From assembly GCF_003086295.3 (NCBI RefSeq), contig NC_092045.1, positions 86,566,693 to 86,630,692 of the forward strand: a stretch of 64,000 nucleotides of DNA. Direction: 5' to 3'. The position numbers were made by a program, and so were the translations under genes. Each line of letters opens with the position of its first letter. The first letter of the stretch is position 1. The DNA is from Arachis hypogaea. Lineage: Eukaryota > Streptophyta > Magnoliopsida > Fabales > Fabaceae. The notes under the pieces are model-generated. The model made no database searches. It worked only from the letters and a program-made list of their open reading frames with translations, and was not told where the DNA came from. This document shows positions 35,001-47,060 of this stretch, piece by piece.

Positions 35001-35659
35001 CGGAGACCTGTACAGCCAGTGGAGAGGATCCAAGGGAGGACGTTGGGGCCGGTGAGTTTGTTATAGGAGAGGTCTACTACTTTGAGGAAGTTACCGGTTC
35101 GGAGTGTCCATTTGGGAGAACCGTTAGCGGGGAACTCGAGGAGGTTGTTGGAGAGGTTCAGGGATTGGAGCGCGTTGCACGACGACAGGAACGACATGTC
35201 GTTTAGGGACCCTGAGATTGCGTTTTGAGAGAGATCTATGGTGGTTAGGGAGGAGGAGCACGAGTTTGAAGGGGAGGGAATGGGGCCAGTAAGGTTGGCG
35301 GATTTCAGGGACAGCACCTGCAGGTGGTCCAGTGGCAGGAGGAAGGTTGCCACGGCGGTGAGGTTGGTGGTGAGTGGGACGGAGGATAGGTCTATGCTTG
35401 TCACTGAGGCGCCGGCGCCGGCGGTAGTGGTGCAGGTGATGCCGGTGAAGGAACAGGGGTTGGTGTTGGGGAGCCAGTTGGAAAGGAGGGAAGGGTTTGG
35501 GAGAGTGGCTTTGAAGCTGAGGAGTTGATGAGTTGGGTCTCGCGGAGGAGAAGAGGGTGAAGACGATGCCACTGCCACTTGTACGGAAAGCACTCCGATG
35601 AGGAAAACAAAGACAGAGACAGAGAGAGAGGTGTTGCGAGTGTAGAGTGTAGGTTTCAT
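32048..35659 (-). CDS. BRI1: Brassinosteroid receptor kinase BRI1
   Basis: Plasma-membrane receptor that binds brassinosteroid through its ectodomain and signals through a cytoplasmic Ser/Thr kinase with SERK co-receptors. Intronless, 1203 residues (Arabidopsis BRI1 has 1196, also intronless). Signal peptide about 1-31; N-cap Cys pair ([10 protein letters not shown], near 68-77); some two dozen LRRs; the 70-residue island domain (about 597-668, [11 protein letters not shown] to [11 protein letters not shown]) that forms the hormone pocket; four more LRRs; C-cap CGVPLPPC; transmembrane segment about 806-828 followed by RKRRKKK; kinase with GSGGFG (902-907), VAIKK Lys923, HRDMKSSN (Asp about 1021), DFG (Asp about 1039), [10 protein letters not shown]. 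All catalytic residues are present, so it should be active. The tail [12 protein letters not shown] matches the BRI1 C terminus. BRL1/3-type paralogues are the alternative, but the island domain and tail favour BRI1. Confidence 0.97.
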   Translation of the reverse strand: MKPTLYTRNTSLSVSVFVFLIGVLSVQVAVASSSPSSPPRDPTHQLLSFKATLPNPSLLSNWLPNTNPCSFTGITCTTTAGAGASVTSIDLSSVPLTTNLTAVATFLLPLDHLQVLSLKSANLTGPIPSPSNSCSSSLTTIDLSQNAISGSLNDMSFLSSCNALQSLNLSNNLLEFPANGSPKWTLRTGNFLKVVDLSYNKLTGPNVLPWILSTGCTGLRTLNLKSNKLTGVTDFSSCRSLQHLDLSSNNFSVAIPSLGDCSSLQHLDLSANKYFGDITRVVSSCTELVYLNVSGNQFSGPVPSLPTGSLQFLYLSGNHFTGQIPVAMAEGLCSTLVELDLSSNNLTGPVPHEFTLCSSLISFDISANRFTGELPIEIFVKMEGLKELSVGFNQFEGLLPESLTEMVSLESLDLSSNNFYGTIPKWLCQDPRNRLKELFLQNNHFTGSIPSTLSNCSNLVGLDLSFNYLNGSIPSTLGSLSNLRDLIIWLNQLTGEIPQELGNIKTLQNLILDFNELTGSIPAGLSNCTQLNWISLSNNMLTGEIPSWIGKLSNLAILKLSNNSFSGSIPPELGDCHSLIWLDLNTNKLTGAIPPELFKQSGKIAVNFISGKTYVYIKNDGSKECHGAGNLLEFAGISQKQLNRISTKNPCNFTRVYGGKLQPTFNHNGSMIFLDISHNMLSGTIPKEIGVMYYLYILNLGHNNISGSIPQELGSMKNLNILDLSHNRLQGSIPQSLTSLSLLTEIDFSNNFLAGLIPESGQFDTFPATRFQNNSGLCGVPLPPCTADSGLGGAQNQKSNNKKQASLAGSVAMGLLFSLFCIFGLMIIAIEARKRRKKKEAALEAYVEGNSHSGTANGGWKLTSAREALSINLATFEKPLRKLTFGDLLEATNGFHNDSLIGSGGFGDVYKAQLKDGSLVAIKKLIHVSGQGDREFTAEMETIGKIKHRNLVPLLGYCKVGEERLLVYDYMKYGSLEDVLHDQKKAGIKLNWAVRRKIAIGAARGLAFLHHNCIPHIIHRDMKSSNVLLDENLEARVSDFGMARLMSAMDTHLSVSTLAGTPGYVPPEYYQSFRCSTKGDVYSYGVVLLELLTGKRPTDSADFGDNNLVGWVKQHAKLKISDVFDPELMKEEPSLEIELLQHLKVACACLDDRPWRRPTMIQVMAMFKEIQAGSGVDSQSTIVTDDESFSTIEMVEMSIKEAP

Positions 35660-35733
35660 GTTTTTTGTTGAGCTTGAGAGATAGAGAGAGAAGTTTGTGT
35701 GTATTGTGTATGGGCTTATCTAGGTAGCTGGGA

Positions 35734-35754
35734 TTAGGGTCTGAGCTCTGCCAT
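35734..35754 (-). other. Short uORF in the BRI1 leader
   Basis: ATG at 35754 followed by five sense codons and TAA (peptide MAELRP), ending 74 bp before the BRI1 start codon. It lies in the transcript if transcription begins near 35850, as the TATA-like site suggests. A termination-reinitiation effect is possible but unproven. Confidence 0.5.
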
Positions 35755-35877
35755 TAGCGAGAGAAAGAGCTCCCAGAAGCTCTGGTCTAAGAGAGAGAGA
35801 GTGTGTTGGGAGATTTGAGATGTGAATATTAGAGAAAGAAAGAGAGTCAAAAGTCTAAGTAAGGATGGTGAGAAGGG

Positions 35878-35884
35878 TATTTAT
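35878..35884 (-). promoter_or_regulatory. TATA-like box of BRI1
   Basis: ATAAATA on the minus strand, about 220 bp upstream of the ATG. It would give a leader of roughly 190 nt rich in GA/CT runs. There is no transcript evidence in hand. Confidence 0.5.
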
Positions 35885-35922
35885 CAAGTTGAGGAGTGGA
35901 CAGTGGACACACACAGCTGTTG

Positions 35923-35946
35923 CTCACATGTCATATGCCATGTGAG
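35923..35946. promoter_or_regulatory. Triple E-box palindrome upstream of BRI1
   Basis: Three CANNTG boxes in a row: CACATG (35925-35930), CATATG (35932-35937), CATGTG (35939-35944), each separated by one base. The outer eight bases are a perfect inverted repeat (CTCACATG / CATGTGAG). It sits about 40 bp upstream of the TATA-like box. E-boxes bind bHLH and BES1/BZR1-type factors, and BRI1 is known to be feedback-regulated by brassinosteroid; the link here is inference. Confidence 0.6.
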
Positions 35947-37380
35947 GCTCTCTCTCTCTCTTGTCTCAATATTTTTTTTTTACTACCACACCCAGTCACC
36001 CGCACCCGCACCGCACCTTCTCTTTTTTAATGATTTCCATTGTTTGCTATTTCAGTATTTCCACATACTCACAATTACAGTATACGATTGATGGTTCGCT
36101 GATAAAAAAAATTCCAAAATACTAGCAACAAATTAATTTTTAAAAGTTTAAAAATACGATAAAAATAATTAAATATTAAATATATATTTTAAAAATAAAA
36201 TTTTGATATAAATTTTTATAATTATTATTAAAAGAATAAGATTTTTTTACTCTTAAAATTTTAAATAATTTTATGTTAAATAATTTTTTTAATTTATTAT
36301 AAATGAATATATTTTTTAAAAAATAAAAAATATAAAAATCAAATTTTATTTTAATTTTTTTATATATCTTTTAAATATTTATTCAAATATTATAAAAAAA
36401 TCAAATTAAAAAGAATAAGTTATTTATTAAATATAATATTAATTATTTTTATTACACTTTTAGATTATTAAAAAATATTTTATTGATAATATTTCATAGG
36501 CTTTTTGATCTTTGTGTAACAGATTGATAGCTAACATTTACCATCATTAATCATTAATAATACTACTAATGTTACGTGTTCCAACTTAATGACTAATAAT
36601 GCTTAATGCTTGAGCTTACTTAAAAGCGGCGCTAGTAAAGCTCCAGTAGGAAACACTGTAGTACTAGCAGTAATATTATTTTGACTAACTAAAAAAGACG
36701 CATTTAAGTTAACATCATCATAAAAACACACAAGCGTGCATTGCCATGCCTACTTGTTCTACCTACTTAAGGATCTTGTCAAGTCAATTCGTTATTATTG
36801 ATTTTATCATTTCATCTCCGTTGGTTTCCCTTTTATCCTCCTTAAAATTTCTCAAATGTACCAAAGCATTTATCTTTAACTATATTTTTGTTTTAGTTTT
36901 ATTTTATAAAATTTTACATTAATGAGTGTTTTATAATAATCTCTTTTTTTTGTTGAAAATATGAGGCAGGAAAAATTATACTAGTCATCATGTAAGAATA
37001 TAGTATATAGTGTGAGGTTGGAGAAAATTCATTCACATATAATTGTAAGAGTTGAGGATTTTAATTAATTTTTAAGTTTTTTTCGAAAAATCTTTTTCTG
37101 TTGATTTATATATTTTGTAAAATAATGTTTCAAGAAAGAAATTTTCATATTATTTATTCTTTTCTAAGATTTGTATAAAAAATTAATTATAATATGATTT
37201 TCCTTTTTTTGTATTATTTCCAACTCTCTCTTTGTAAGTTTTTCATTGATTTAACTCTTTTTTTCCTCATAATTATCTGATTCATTAATTTTTTAAAAAA
37301 TAATTAAAAATCTTAACTCATTCTTTTAATTATTTATCTAATTTTTAAGTAAAATAATTGAATTTTTTATATTTTTTAAA

Positions 37381-37381
<1 letters not shown>

Positions 37382-37415
<34 letters not shown>
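37382..37415. repeat. AT dinucleotide microsatellite
   Basis: About 17 uninterrupted TA units. Confidence 0.95.
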
Positions 37416-37416
<1 letters not shown>

Positions 37417-37450
37417 TTGAAAGAAGAAAAATTGTTATATATATAAATTA

Positions 37451-37570
37451 AAATTAAATAATTAAAAATTTTAATTCATCTTTTTAATTATCATCCTAAT
37501 ACTTTTTATATAAAAAGTAAAATTAAATAATTAAGAATCTTAATTCATCTTTTTAGTTATGATCCTAATA
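37451..37570. repeat. Imperfect direct repeat, 69-bp spacing
   Basis: 37451-37501 and 37520-37570 share about 47 of 51 bases (core TTAATTCATCTTTTTA), with a third weaker copy near 37300. Probably decayed MITE sequence. Confidence 0.6.
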
Positions 37571-40500
37571 TTCAAAAGAGTATATATATTAAATTTTAAT
37601 TCTTTTAATTTTTTATAAATAAAATAATTAATTTTTTATTTATTCTATCGTACCTTGAACAATTAATTGTGTTATCAAAATTGATCATGTACCAAAATTA
37701 AAAACTATTATTATAGAATTAAGGAATATTATATATATTGATTGCACTTGTAATACAACATACTCCCTTCAAAATACGTTTTCATTAGTGAATTAACAGT
37801 ACTAATATGTTATTAATTCACCTTTATTTTTATTAAATAATAATAATAAAATATAGGATTTTAAATATTTTGATGGAATAGAAAGTACCTGCTATTATAT
37901 AAAAGGCTTGATATTATAAAGAGTACGTAATTGATATTTTTATTTTTTATTTGTTATTATTATTATTTTTTTAATAAATTTTTTTATGTGATGTTGAGTG
38001 ATTTTTTTAATTGATCAGTTTAATTAATAATTTTAAATTTAAATATATAAAAAATAATTTTAAAATATATAATAACTAAAATAACCAATTAAAGTATAAT
38101 ATATAATCAAAATTAAGTATAATTGATTTTTCATGAAACTAAAATAAATTGATGATGGTAGTGACGGAAATAGAAAAAAAACTGAGTGGGCATATAAAAC
38201 CTCGTGATGGCAGTAGAATAGAGAATGATCAGTTTTTACAGTTATTTATTGGATCTTTTTAATTTCTCATCGTCTCCTGTCAACCGTTGTGTGGATTCGA
38301 CATTCTTTGGTCTAGGTTTCACAGTTTTTGTTAGTCATCCCCACACTACTTAACATCCGGTCTTAACTTACTCTCTTATTCTATCAACTTCCACGTACTC
38401 ACATTACTTGTTACCTGATCTCACTCACTCTAATTTATTATTATTTATTTTATTTTTAAACAAAAAATTTTTAAATTAAAATATTAGTAGGTTGCTTAAA
38501 ATAGTTTCTTAATATTAACCAAAATCATAGGAATTATTTTTTTATGAAAAACATGATAAATATTTTTATTAAAGATTTTATCATTCTATAAATTAACTAA
38601 ATTCACTATAGAAACACATTTAAAAGAAATATTAAGGAATTATCATTTTTCTTAAATTAATGCTAATTAATTTTTATTTTTATTAAAAATAATATTTTCA
38701 CACAAATTAATTTATCTAAAATCTAGAGAAAATTTGTTGTTGTTGAATAAGGTTAAGGGTGAAGAGGTGTCTGGGTGTCAGTTTGTGACGATCTTCTCTT
38801 TCTTATCTCAGCAAAAATGAATTAGCACTTGACAGATGAAACTATAAACATAAACACAATAAAATAAACAAAAGAGAAAAATCTTTTACACACTCAACTC
38901 ACTCCGTTTGCAATCAAATGGGTCCACACTCCACACCTCAAACAGGGATGGATTCACAAGATGGGGCCATACTCAATGGTCAGCATGAATAAATGGGCAC
39001 TGAAAATTGGGAAAAAAGGTTTGGGTTTGTTCCATGAAACAACAAAAGAAAAGAAAACCCAAATAACAATTATTATCATTTTAAAAAAAATTATGATGAA
39101 GGTGATGATTATGATGTGGCGGGGTCTCAGGCTGCAATCAACACGTGCTTCTGTCCAGTGTGATGACGTGTCCCTCGCCATAGTATTTATCCGTCCGTTC
39201 CTTCTTTCTTCTTTGACTGCTCCGTCACCGACACGTTGGCCAACTTCACCTTCTTCCTCCTTCCACTTTTATTAGTTTATCTCAACTTCTTGCATTGTGT
39301 GAGAAAGAATAATGTGAGATTATTGTTTCCCTGAAATATAAATACATAATATACCAAAATTAATATCTAACATTTTAAATTATTTTATATTTACAATATA
39401 TACACATTTATATACATTTAAAACATTTAAATTCTGTATCTTAATTGAATATAAAGAGACTATGCCATTTAAGTTATTACTTGTGTTTAACTTTTGCATT
39501 TAATTAATAAATTAAAAAATTAATTAACATTCTATCAATATTATTCAATCTCATTTACTATAAGAGATACCAAAAATAATTATCAAAATTCTTAAGTTTT
39601 TTTTATAGTTATACTTTATAAATAAATATTTTTTTAATATTATTATTAGTACTCTTTGTTAAATTTTAATTTTTATCAATTTTTTATTTATTTTTTTATT
39701 AATAGTATGAATATTTTTGTTTAGAGTTTTTTTTATGTTCACTTATGTATATTTTTATATTTTTTAATAGAATTTATAGTATTCATTGTTCATGTAAATT
39801 TTTTTAATTATTTTTATTAATATATATTTTTATTTAATTTTGTATATTTTTTACTATGTATTTCTAAATTAGTATATATTTTATTTATTATTGTTAATTT
39901 TTATAATACAAATTTTATTAAAAAGATATAATTAATACAAAAAATATTAAAAAAAGTACTAACAAATTATAATCAAAAGAGTACTAAATTTCAATACATA
40001 AATTTAAATTCTTTTCAAAAGAAATTATAATCGAACAATGTTAAAATAATAGTTTTGAATGTTATAAATTTATTTTATTATAATCTATTTTAATACAAAA
40101 TTATCAAACATAAATTATATTAACACCAACTCACCTTTTATCAAAATCAAATTTATAAACTCAATTTTATACAAATTTTCATTTACAAACTCTAATCTAA
40201 ATACAAACTAATAAAACTAGTCCACTAATATAAATTTCTCCTATAATGAACATATATTTTTGAAAATTTAGGGGTGAACCTAGTTTGCAGTAGGCCAAAT
40301 TAATCATTCAGGTGCTATGTTTTAGATTGTGTTTGGATACTACGTTCAAATATATATTTTTTTGGCTAACTTTTCAAATATAATTATACAAGCAAAGAAT
40401 ACAAATTTATTTTATTATGAAAATAAAATATTACACTATACTTTAGTTCATTTTTCATTTACTGTGAGTCTGTGACAAAGGCTTATATTTATAAACCATT

Positions 40501-41540
40501 TGGATACTTAATTTCTTAGTTACCATGAAAGGATGAACACATTTTGATCAAATGCAAATGGTCATATTTTGTATTAATTTTTATGTATTATATTTAAATA
40601 TTTTATATAATTATATTTATTTTTTTAATAATTATTTATGTAATTAATATAAAAAATTATTAATATCATATAATTAAATATATATAAAATTATTTTAAAT
40701 TGATAATGTCAAAATTAAATTCTAGTAATAATTGAGTAATTAATATCTTGGTGGTGGTGGTGTGTGTGAAAGTATGAGTATGTGTAATTTCACTAATTTG
40801 TATATGGGTGTTGCATTCTGCTAATTAATAGGAAGAAAGAATGATCAATGTGAGAGAAAGAGAGAGAAGACACCACACGTGCACAAGCACGCGCATAAAA
40901 ATAATTGAAGTATTGGAGGGTCCCACTTGAAAGGACTATGCGGGGCCAAGTATACCTTACTTATTAGAAGCACAAAAATGTTCTTCAATTAAATTCATCA
41001 TTTCATTATCATAAAATTACAATAAAACTCAGATTTTATTCTAACAAGTCTGAAATAATGAAATATATGAAAAAAGTTATTCCATTAATATTTAAGTGTA
41101 ATAAGTGGATGAAGATAGCTTAGCTAAGTGATCATTGTGGGTAGAGAAGGGAAGGGAAACATGGTGATGGATTTAAAGGCCATTTGGTAAAACTTTTACG
41201 TTTTTAAAGTAATTTAATTAAAAATGATATTTTAAAAGTTATAGTATTTATATTTAATAAATTAAATTAAAAATAATTTTTAATAAATATAAATAATAAT
41301 TATATTTAGTAAAATAATTTTAAAATTTAAATAGATCTTAATAGATATAAATATAATAATAATTTTGATATTTATTAATAAATAAAGTTATATTACACTT
41401 TAGAATTTTGATAAACATAAATTAAAACTTTGAAAACATATTATATCCATATAAAAATTAGCTATAAAATTAGTTATTTGTATATAATATAATTATATTA
41501 AGATATAAAATATACATTGAATATGAGTTAAATAATATAT

Positions 41541-41605
41541 ATAAATATAAATATAAATATAAATATAAATATAAATATATAATGATTAGTTTAGTGATTC
41601 ATTTT

Positions 41606-41642
<37 letters not shown>
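41541..41642. repeat. ATAAAT and AT microsatellites
   Basis: Seven ATAAAT-type units (41541-41579) followed, after a short break, by about 17 AT units (41609-41642). Confidence 0.93.
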
Positions 41643-41645
<3 letters not shown>

Positions 41646-42516
41646 TTTTTATTTTTAAAAAATATTTTTTTAAATACTTTTAAAAATACTTCTTTATTTT
41701 AAAAATTGCAAACACATATAATTAACTTTTTTATTTAAAAAATACAAAATAAAGTATTTATATTTTTAAAAAATACAACTCTACAAATACCTCTTGAAAA
41801 ATTTTACCAAATTAAGTTGTAGACTGAAAGAGATTATTTGTTTCACGATGTTTTATTAATAAAAGTTGAATATATATTTATTTAAAGTCTTATTTATTAT
41901 TAATCTAATAATTTGATAACTTTGTTAGAATTAAATTTTCCTGTACTAATAATGCAAAAGAGTTTACTTATATATTTTTCTTATATAATCATATAATCTA
42001 AAAGTAATTAATTTTAAAATTTATTATTTAAAAATTATATAAATATATCATTTTAATTAAATAATTACATAAAACACTTTGTACCGTCAATATTTAAAAT
42101 TAAATTCATTTCGTTGATAGGATGTGAATAAAAATATAATAATAATATGGGATCGCAATTGGATGGGTGGGGTAATGGATTACATGGGCGTGCGCATTGA
42201 GTGAGAGTGAAAGTGTCCAAGTCTTATATAATAAAGTTGAATAAATTAAAAAGGGGGATGCATGTATGTTAATGAAAGTTGTATGATTATTATGGAGTGC
42301 TTTTATCATCGGCTATGGATAGATAGATCAAAGGGTGAGAGAAGGGAAGGGTATGTATGTGTGGGTCTCACACTCTTTTTGGTCTTTCTTTGCATCAAAT
42401 ATATATAACAAGTACAAAAGAGAAATGAGAATGAAAATCAATGCCACACGAGAGCCATGACCTTTTGAGAGCGACCCTACCCAATTATTTTGGCATGAAT
42501 TGAACAATATATATGT

Positions 42517-44162
42517 AAATCTGTTAGGATTTGGTTGAATTAGTCCCACATTGCTTAGGATAGCAAATGGAGTGGGTGGCCTAGGCTATAAATATGAGGC
42601 TAAGTTCTTCATTTGTTTTTGCACCAGTCAGAAACACTTTAAGCTTGTATCTGATTTTTCTTTTCCTCTGTACTCTTTGATTAGAGAGTGTTGTGAGGTG
42701 TAGTTAGATATTTGCTTTGAAAGAGTGTGGGTGTACTGGGGTGCCGGTGAGAGAAAGAAGTCTATGTGTTGTAACAATTTTCACATAGTGATATTCTCTG
42801 GTTGTCATTTGACAACGGCCGTGGTTTTTTCTCCGGTAATTGGAGTTTCCACGTTAAATTCTTGTGTTGTGATTGTGTCTATTTTATTTCTCTGTCAAAG
42901 GTGTTTTCTCAAGGGGGAATTGTGTCTTATTCCCAACAAGTGGTATCAGAGCTTCGGTTCGGTGGGATTTATTCTTAGTATGCTCTGTGGTTGCAGCCTA
43001 GTCTAATCTCTTTGGTTGCTGTTGTTGTTGCTGGAAGGCAGTGTGACTCTGTGAGAGTGCAGTTTGGAAAAGGTTCTGGCTAAGGAAAGACTTGGTATTT
43101 AAGTGTGTCCATTGTGACCCACCTCTCTTTCCTGGGGACCCTTCCTAGTGCACGGTCTACAGTTGAGTTATAATATTCCAGTATACGGTTGCAACAATGT
43201 CAGGATATTCAAGTGCTGTGAAGCTTGAAATAGAGAAATTTGATGGAAGAATCAATTTTGGCTTGTGGCAAGTACAAGTCAAGGATGTGTTGATACAATC
43301 AGGTTTGCACAAGGCGTTGAAGGAGAAGATCTCTGGTTGCTCTCTCTATGAGAGAAGATGATGTTCTCTAGAAGACAAGAAGTATCCTCATGGTATTACC
43401 GCACTGCCATGGATAAGGATAAGTTGTGGCAATCGGGTCCACAATTGCACACGGGCATTGGTTGGCGTTGAGATGCAAGGTGTGTGGCGGAGTTAGGTCG
43501 ATGGCTGAAGAACTTCCAGGAAAAGCCAATTTGGAAGTTGCACCATGAATTTTCAGCAAGGTTTCGATCTGTACCAAGGCGAAATTCTTGGAGTGGTCTA
43601 ATTCCAAGTGAGTATACTTTCATGGTGGAGTATGATAGTTCTCTGAACTATGATTGTCGGTATAGACAATGGCAGCAAAGAATTGTCGGTGTTGACAATG
43701 GAAGCTGAAGATGTGTGACTATTTCAATCAAGGTGGAGATTGTTAGGATTTGGTTGAATTAGTCCCACATTGCTTAGGATAGCAAATGGAGTGGGTGGCC
43801 TAGGCTATAAATATGAGGCTAAGTTCTTCATTTGTTTTTGCACCAGTCAGAAACACTTTAAGCTTGTATCTGATTTTTCTTTTCCTCTGTACTCTTTGAT
43901 TAGAGAGTGTTGTGAGGTGTAGTTAGATATTTGCTTTGAAAGAGTGTGGGTGTACTGGGGTGCCGGTGAGAGAAAGAAGTCTATGTGTTGTAACAATTTT
44001 CACATAGTGATATTCTCTGGTTGTCATTTGACAACGGCCGTGGTTTTTTCTCCGGTAATTGGAGTTTCCACGTTAAATTCTTGTGTTGTGATTGTGTCTA
44101 TTTTATTTCTCTGTCAAAGGTGTTTTCTCAAGGGGGAATTGTGTCTTATTCCCAACAAAATC
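42517..44162 (+). mobile_element. Young non-autonomous Ty1/copia-derived element
   Basis: LTRs 42522-42938 and 43741-44157, 417 bp each, begin TGTTAGGATTTGG and end TTCCCAACA. I see no difference between them. The target duplication AAATC lies at 42517-42521 and 44158-44162. The iMet primer site TGGTATCAGAGC is at 42941-42952, and a purine-rich AAGGTGGAGAT precedes the second LTR. The interior is only 802 bp and holds the beginning of a copia gag ORF and nothing else of pol. The TATA-like TATAAATATGAGG in the LTR (about 42585) may drive transcription. Size and content are TRIM/deletion-derivative-like, and copying would need proteins from a related full copy. Confidence 0.95.
43197..43361 (+). 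pseudogene. Truncated copia gag ORF
   Basis: 54 codons then TGA: opens MSGYSSAVKLEIEKFDG and continues to FGLWQVQVKDVLIQSGLHKAL, the standard N terminus of Ty1/copia gag. The frame then stops (SLYERR), and the rest of gag, protease, integrase and RT are missing from the interior. It may merely keep the packaging-region sequence. Confidence 0.88.
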
Positions 44163-46125
44163 CCATAGTCGTCATGACGAGATAATACCTTCTATCATCA
44201 CTAATCAACTTTGGTTACATTAGAAAGTAAGTTAGTGCTTGAATTAGCAATTGTAATTATGCATGTGATTTAAACATACTTGTGTTTTTACTATCTTTAG
44301 TTGTTTTTTTTTTTTTTAATAAATGATCCCAAAGGTGACCAAATACTTTTCCTGTCCCACCCTCTATATATATGTATGCCGGGAGATTATTTTATTATTG
44401 TAAGCATAGGGAAGGAAAAAAATTTTAAAATTTTCACAATACACATGAAACGTTTTTTTTTTGTCTATATATAAAAAAGAAAAAAGAAAAAAGAAAACAG
44501 AGAAGCTAATTAAGTCAATTAGCTTAGTTCCGATTTAAATATATAAAATGATGAAGTTCATTTTAAGACTGCATACTCTTTTGTATTCGAAAGAATATTT
44601 TTAACCATAAAATCAACTATATAATTAATTGTCCGTTGAATTAAGGTGATATAAATTTTTTAATTCTAATTTAGAATTTTTTGAAAGGCTATATGTCATG
44701 ATGAGTAGACATGTAGTAGCATGAAAATATTAATTATAGAAATTTTATCTCTTGTAACAACTTTCAAAGATAATCAATTTTACACGTGATGAAAAAATAC
44801 TAAAACTTTATGAAGTTGAAATGAAAATAATGAATGTGTGGCAGACTAAGCTAGCAGTAGCAACTAGCAAGTGTGTTATTATTCTAAGTTTTACAATAAT
44901 TAGGATGGTCTAATTTCCATTTTCCACCGAATTGTTTGGCCAGGAAGGTTTATTTGATCACTCAAACACAGATAGATTCAATAAAGTGGGACCTTGTAGC
45001 AGCTGTATTAGAACCTAACTTTTGGCATATTATGAGCTGATTTCTCGGAATATTTTTTCTTAATGATCTTTCTCTTTAATTTATGCCCAGAGTATTTTGC
45101 ATATATGCCTCAACTTAATTAAAATTAAATCGCTATCGTTGGAGCTGCGCTTGTACTATATCTAACACCGTACACGGAAGAAAACATTATGAATCGGGAA
45201 CACGTCTTGCATTGCTTTAAGTCATCATTATATGATGGTTCTCATCGTTTTTTAATGGAGAATTTTGCGACATCTATATATCATTTATAGTGCATCTATC
45301 TTATTAATTTTAAGAACTGAACCTATGAATTTTTAGTTTTAGTACAACTATTTATTATCTCAGCTAAACTCAAATTTATTATTATTATTATCCATATTTA
45401 ATTTATAAAAGGTAGGTTAATGAATATATTAGTATCTATTCATAATGAAAAAGTTTAGAAGTCAGCATTTTTATTAAAATTTGATTAGTAATTAATTATA
45501 TAAAAAAAAATAATCTTACATCATTAAAAATCATTTCATACCATTAAAAATATTAATAATAACTAATTAATAGCTACACATCACAAATTCTATTTACTCC
45601 TACCACTCTTCGTTAATAAATTAGTAGTAATAACGGGAAAACCCGTTTGTAAATTGTGACTGCTAGAGTATTTAATCTTCTTCTATCTAATATATTGGTG
45701 ATTTGGGATAAGTTGGTGTCCAATTATTTTATTTTATTTTTAACCCTAAACTCTCCCACCAACTAATTATGCAATTTTCTCTTTCAATAAATAACTTACT
45801 AATAACGGTGCAAGCATGCATTTACGAAATTCTGCTCGAGTGCTATCTATTATTTTGACGACTCTATAATATAAAGTAATTCTTACTTCTTCAACACAAA
45901 ACGGTGCATTAATCTTAAGTTCTTGAAATCAGGGTCATATAAATTTATTATGGAATTGTCTAATGAGCAATATATAATTTATCAAAGGATTTAGTTAAAA
46001 TGTCCCTTTAGGATACATAATAAATTTATCACTAATAAAAAATTTTAACTATTTTTATTTAATAAATATACAATAAATATATTAAAAATTTAAATTTTTT
46101 ATATTTTCAATAAAAACTTTTGTAT
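44163..46125. other. Intergenic DNA
   Basis: AT-rich, no gene or clear element recognised. A poly-T run occurs near 44308. Confidence 0.55.
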
Positions 46126-47060
46126 TTTATAATCTGTTTCGAAAGTTATTTGAAACGTTAATTTTGAGCCTGAATGTGAAGTTTAGATTCTTTTTGAGAC
46201 AGCGTCCGACTCGTTTTTAGATCGAGGTGTTGCCGTCCGAGTTTCTCGTGAAAAAGTGGGAGATACCTGCAAGAGACTGCAATGTTTAAATTAGCAAGGA
46301 TTTTAGGCAGATTTTTAATAGATTATAACGTAAATTATACTTGAGGGTATCCGTATACTTTTTTGTTAGAGTAGTTCCGCTTTTATTGGTGAATTACCAT
46401 TTTCTTTATCTTGAAAGTTGTTGAGATCCATCTTTTAGAAAAGATAAAAATAGGAGAAATTTGCGAAACAGTTACTTATTTGGGTAAGTAGAGTTAGACT
46501 CTTATCATGGTGTTCAACCTCTTTAAAGAGGTTTGATATGGGTCAGAAGTCTCCTATGTGAGTTGGACCTTTTATCTTTATTATATCTGACTTTATTTAT
46601 TGAGTGAGGGTACGAACATAATCTTAACATGTGTCATTTTTTATTTTATAATCTTAAAATATGCTTTAAGAACACATGATAGATATACCATTTATCAAAA
46701 AGTATTTTTCAATCTTTTCCTATTCAAAAATGTTTTACTTTTTTGAGATTATAAATTATTTGAATAAAACTGTAAAAAATAAGTTGGAGATATAATATTA
46801 TCACCATTCTCCTATTTTGAGTTATAAATGTCCTGAGTTCATCATTTTTAATAGTGAGGAATGCATTTACAAAAATTTTAATATTCAAGTTAGCATGAAT
46901 TGTAAAAAAAATTAAGATAAAAATTATACTTAAGTGCACGTATTTAAAATAATGCATATAATTAAGTTTAGTTTATTCTAGAATAGTAGAGTTGCTTTTG
47001 TTATGACCTTATTTTTTGGTAATTTGTTATGAGCTACCTTTTATTTGAAACTCTTTTTCA
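46126..47060. mobile_element. Degenerate transposon remains, two related segments
   Basis: Segment 46140-46400 (GAAAGTTATTTGAAACG, TAGATTATAACGTAAATTATACTTGAG) and segment 46850-47060 share word order (AGTTAGCA, AAATTATACTTAAG, then GTTGCTTTT). I have the impression of a dispersed Arachis DNA element, but neither ends nor target duplication are clear. No ORF. Confidence 0.4.

Larger units (their letters stand above)
35950..42516. other. Large AT-rich intergenic region
   Basis: About 6.5 kb with no supportable gene. It contains microsatellites (37382-37415, 41541-41579, 41609-41642), a diverged direct repeat (37451-37570) and a possible decayed MITE (41178-41815). The 38750-39300 stretch is less AT-rich, with ACGTG words, but no ORF or exon pattern. 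Confidence 0.55.

Noticed and set aside
32182..35528. Several plus-strand ORFs of 60-141 codons opposite BRI1
   Set aside because: They are antisense shadows of a highly conserved coding region, with no independent motifs.
41178..41815. Possible MITE with ends GGTAAAACTTTT / AAAATTTTACC
   Set aside because: The terminal inverted repeat is short and imperfect and no target duplication could be confirmed.
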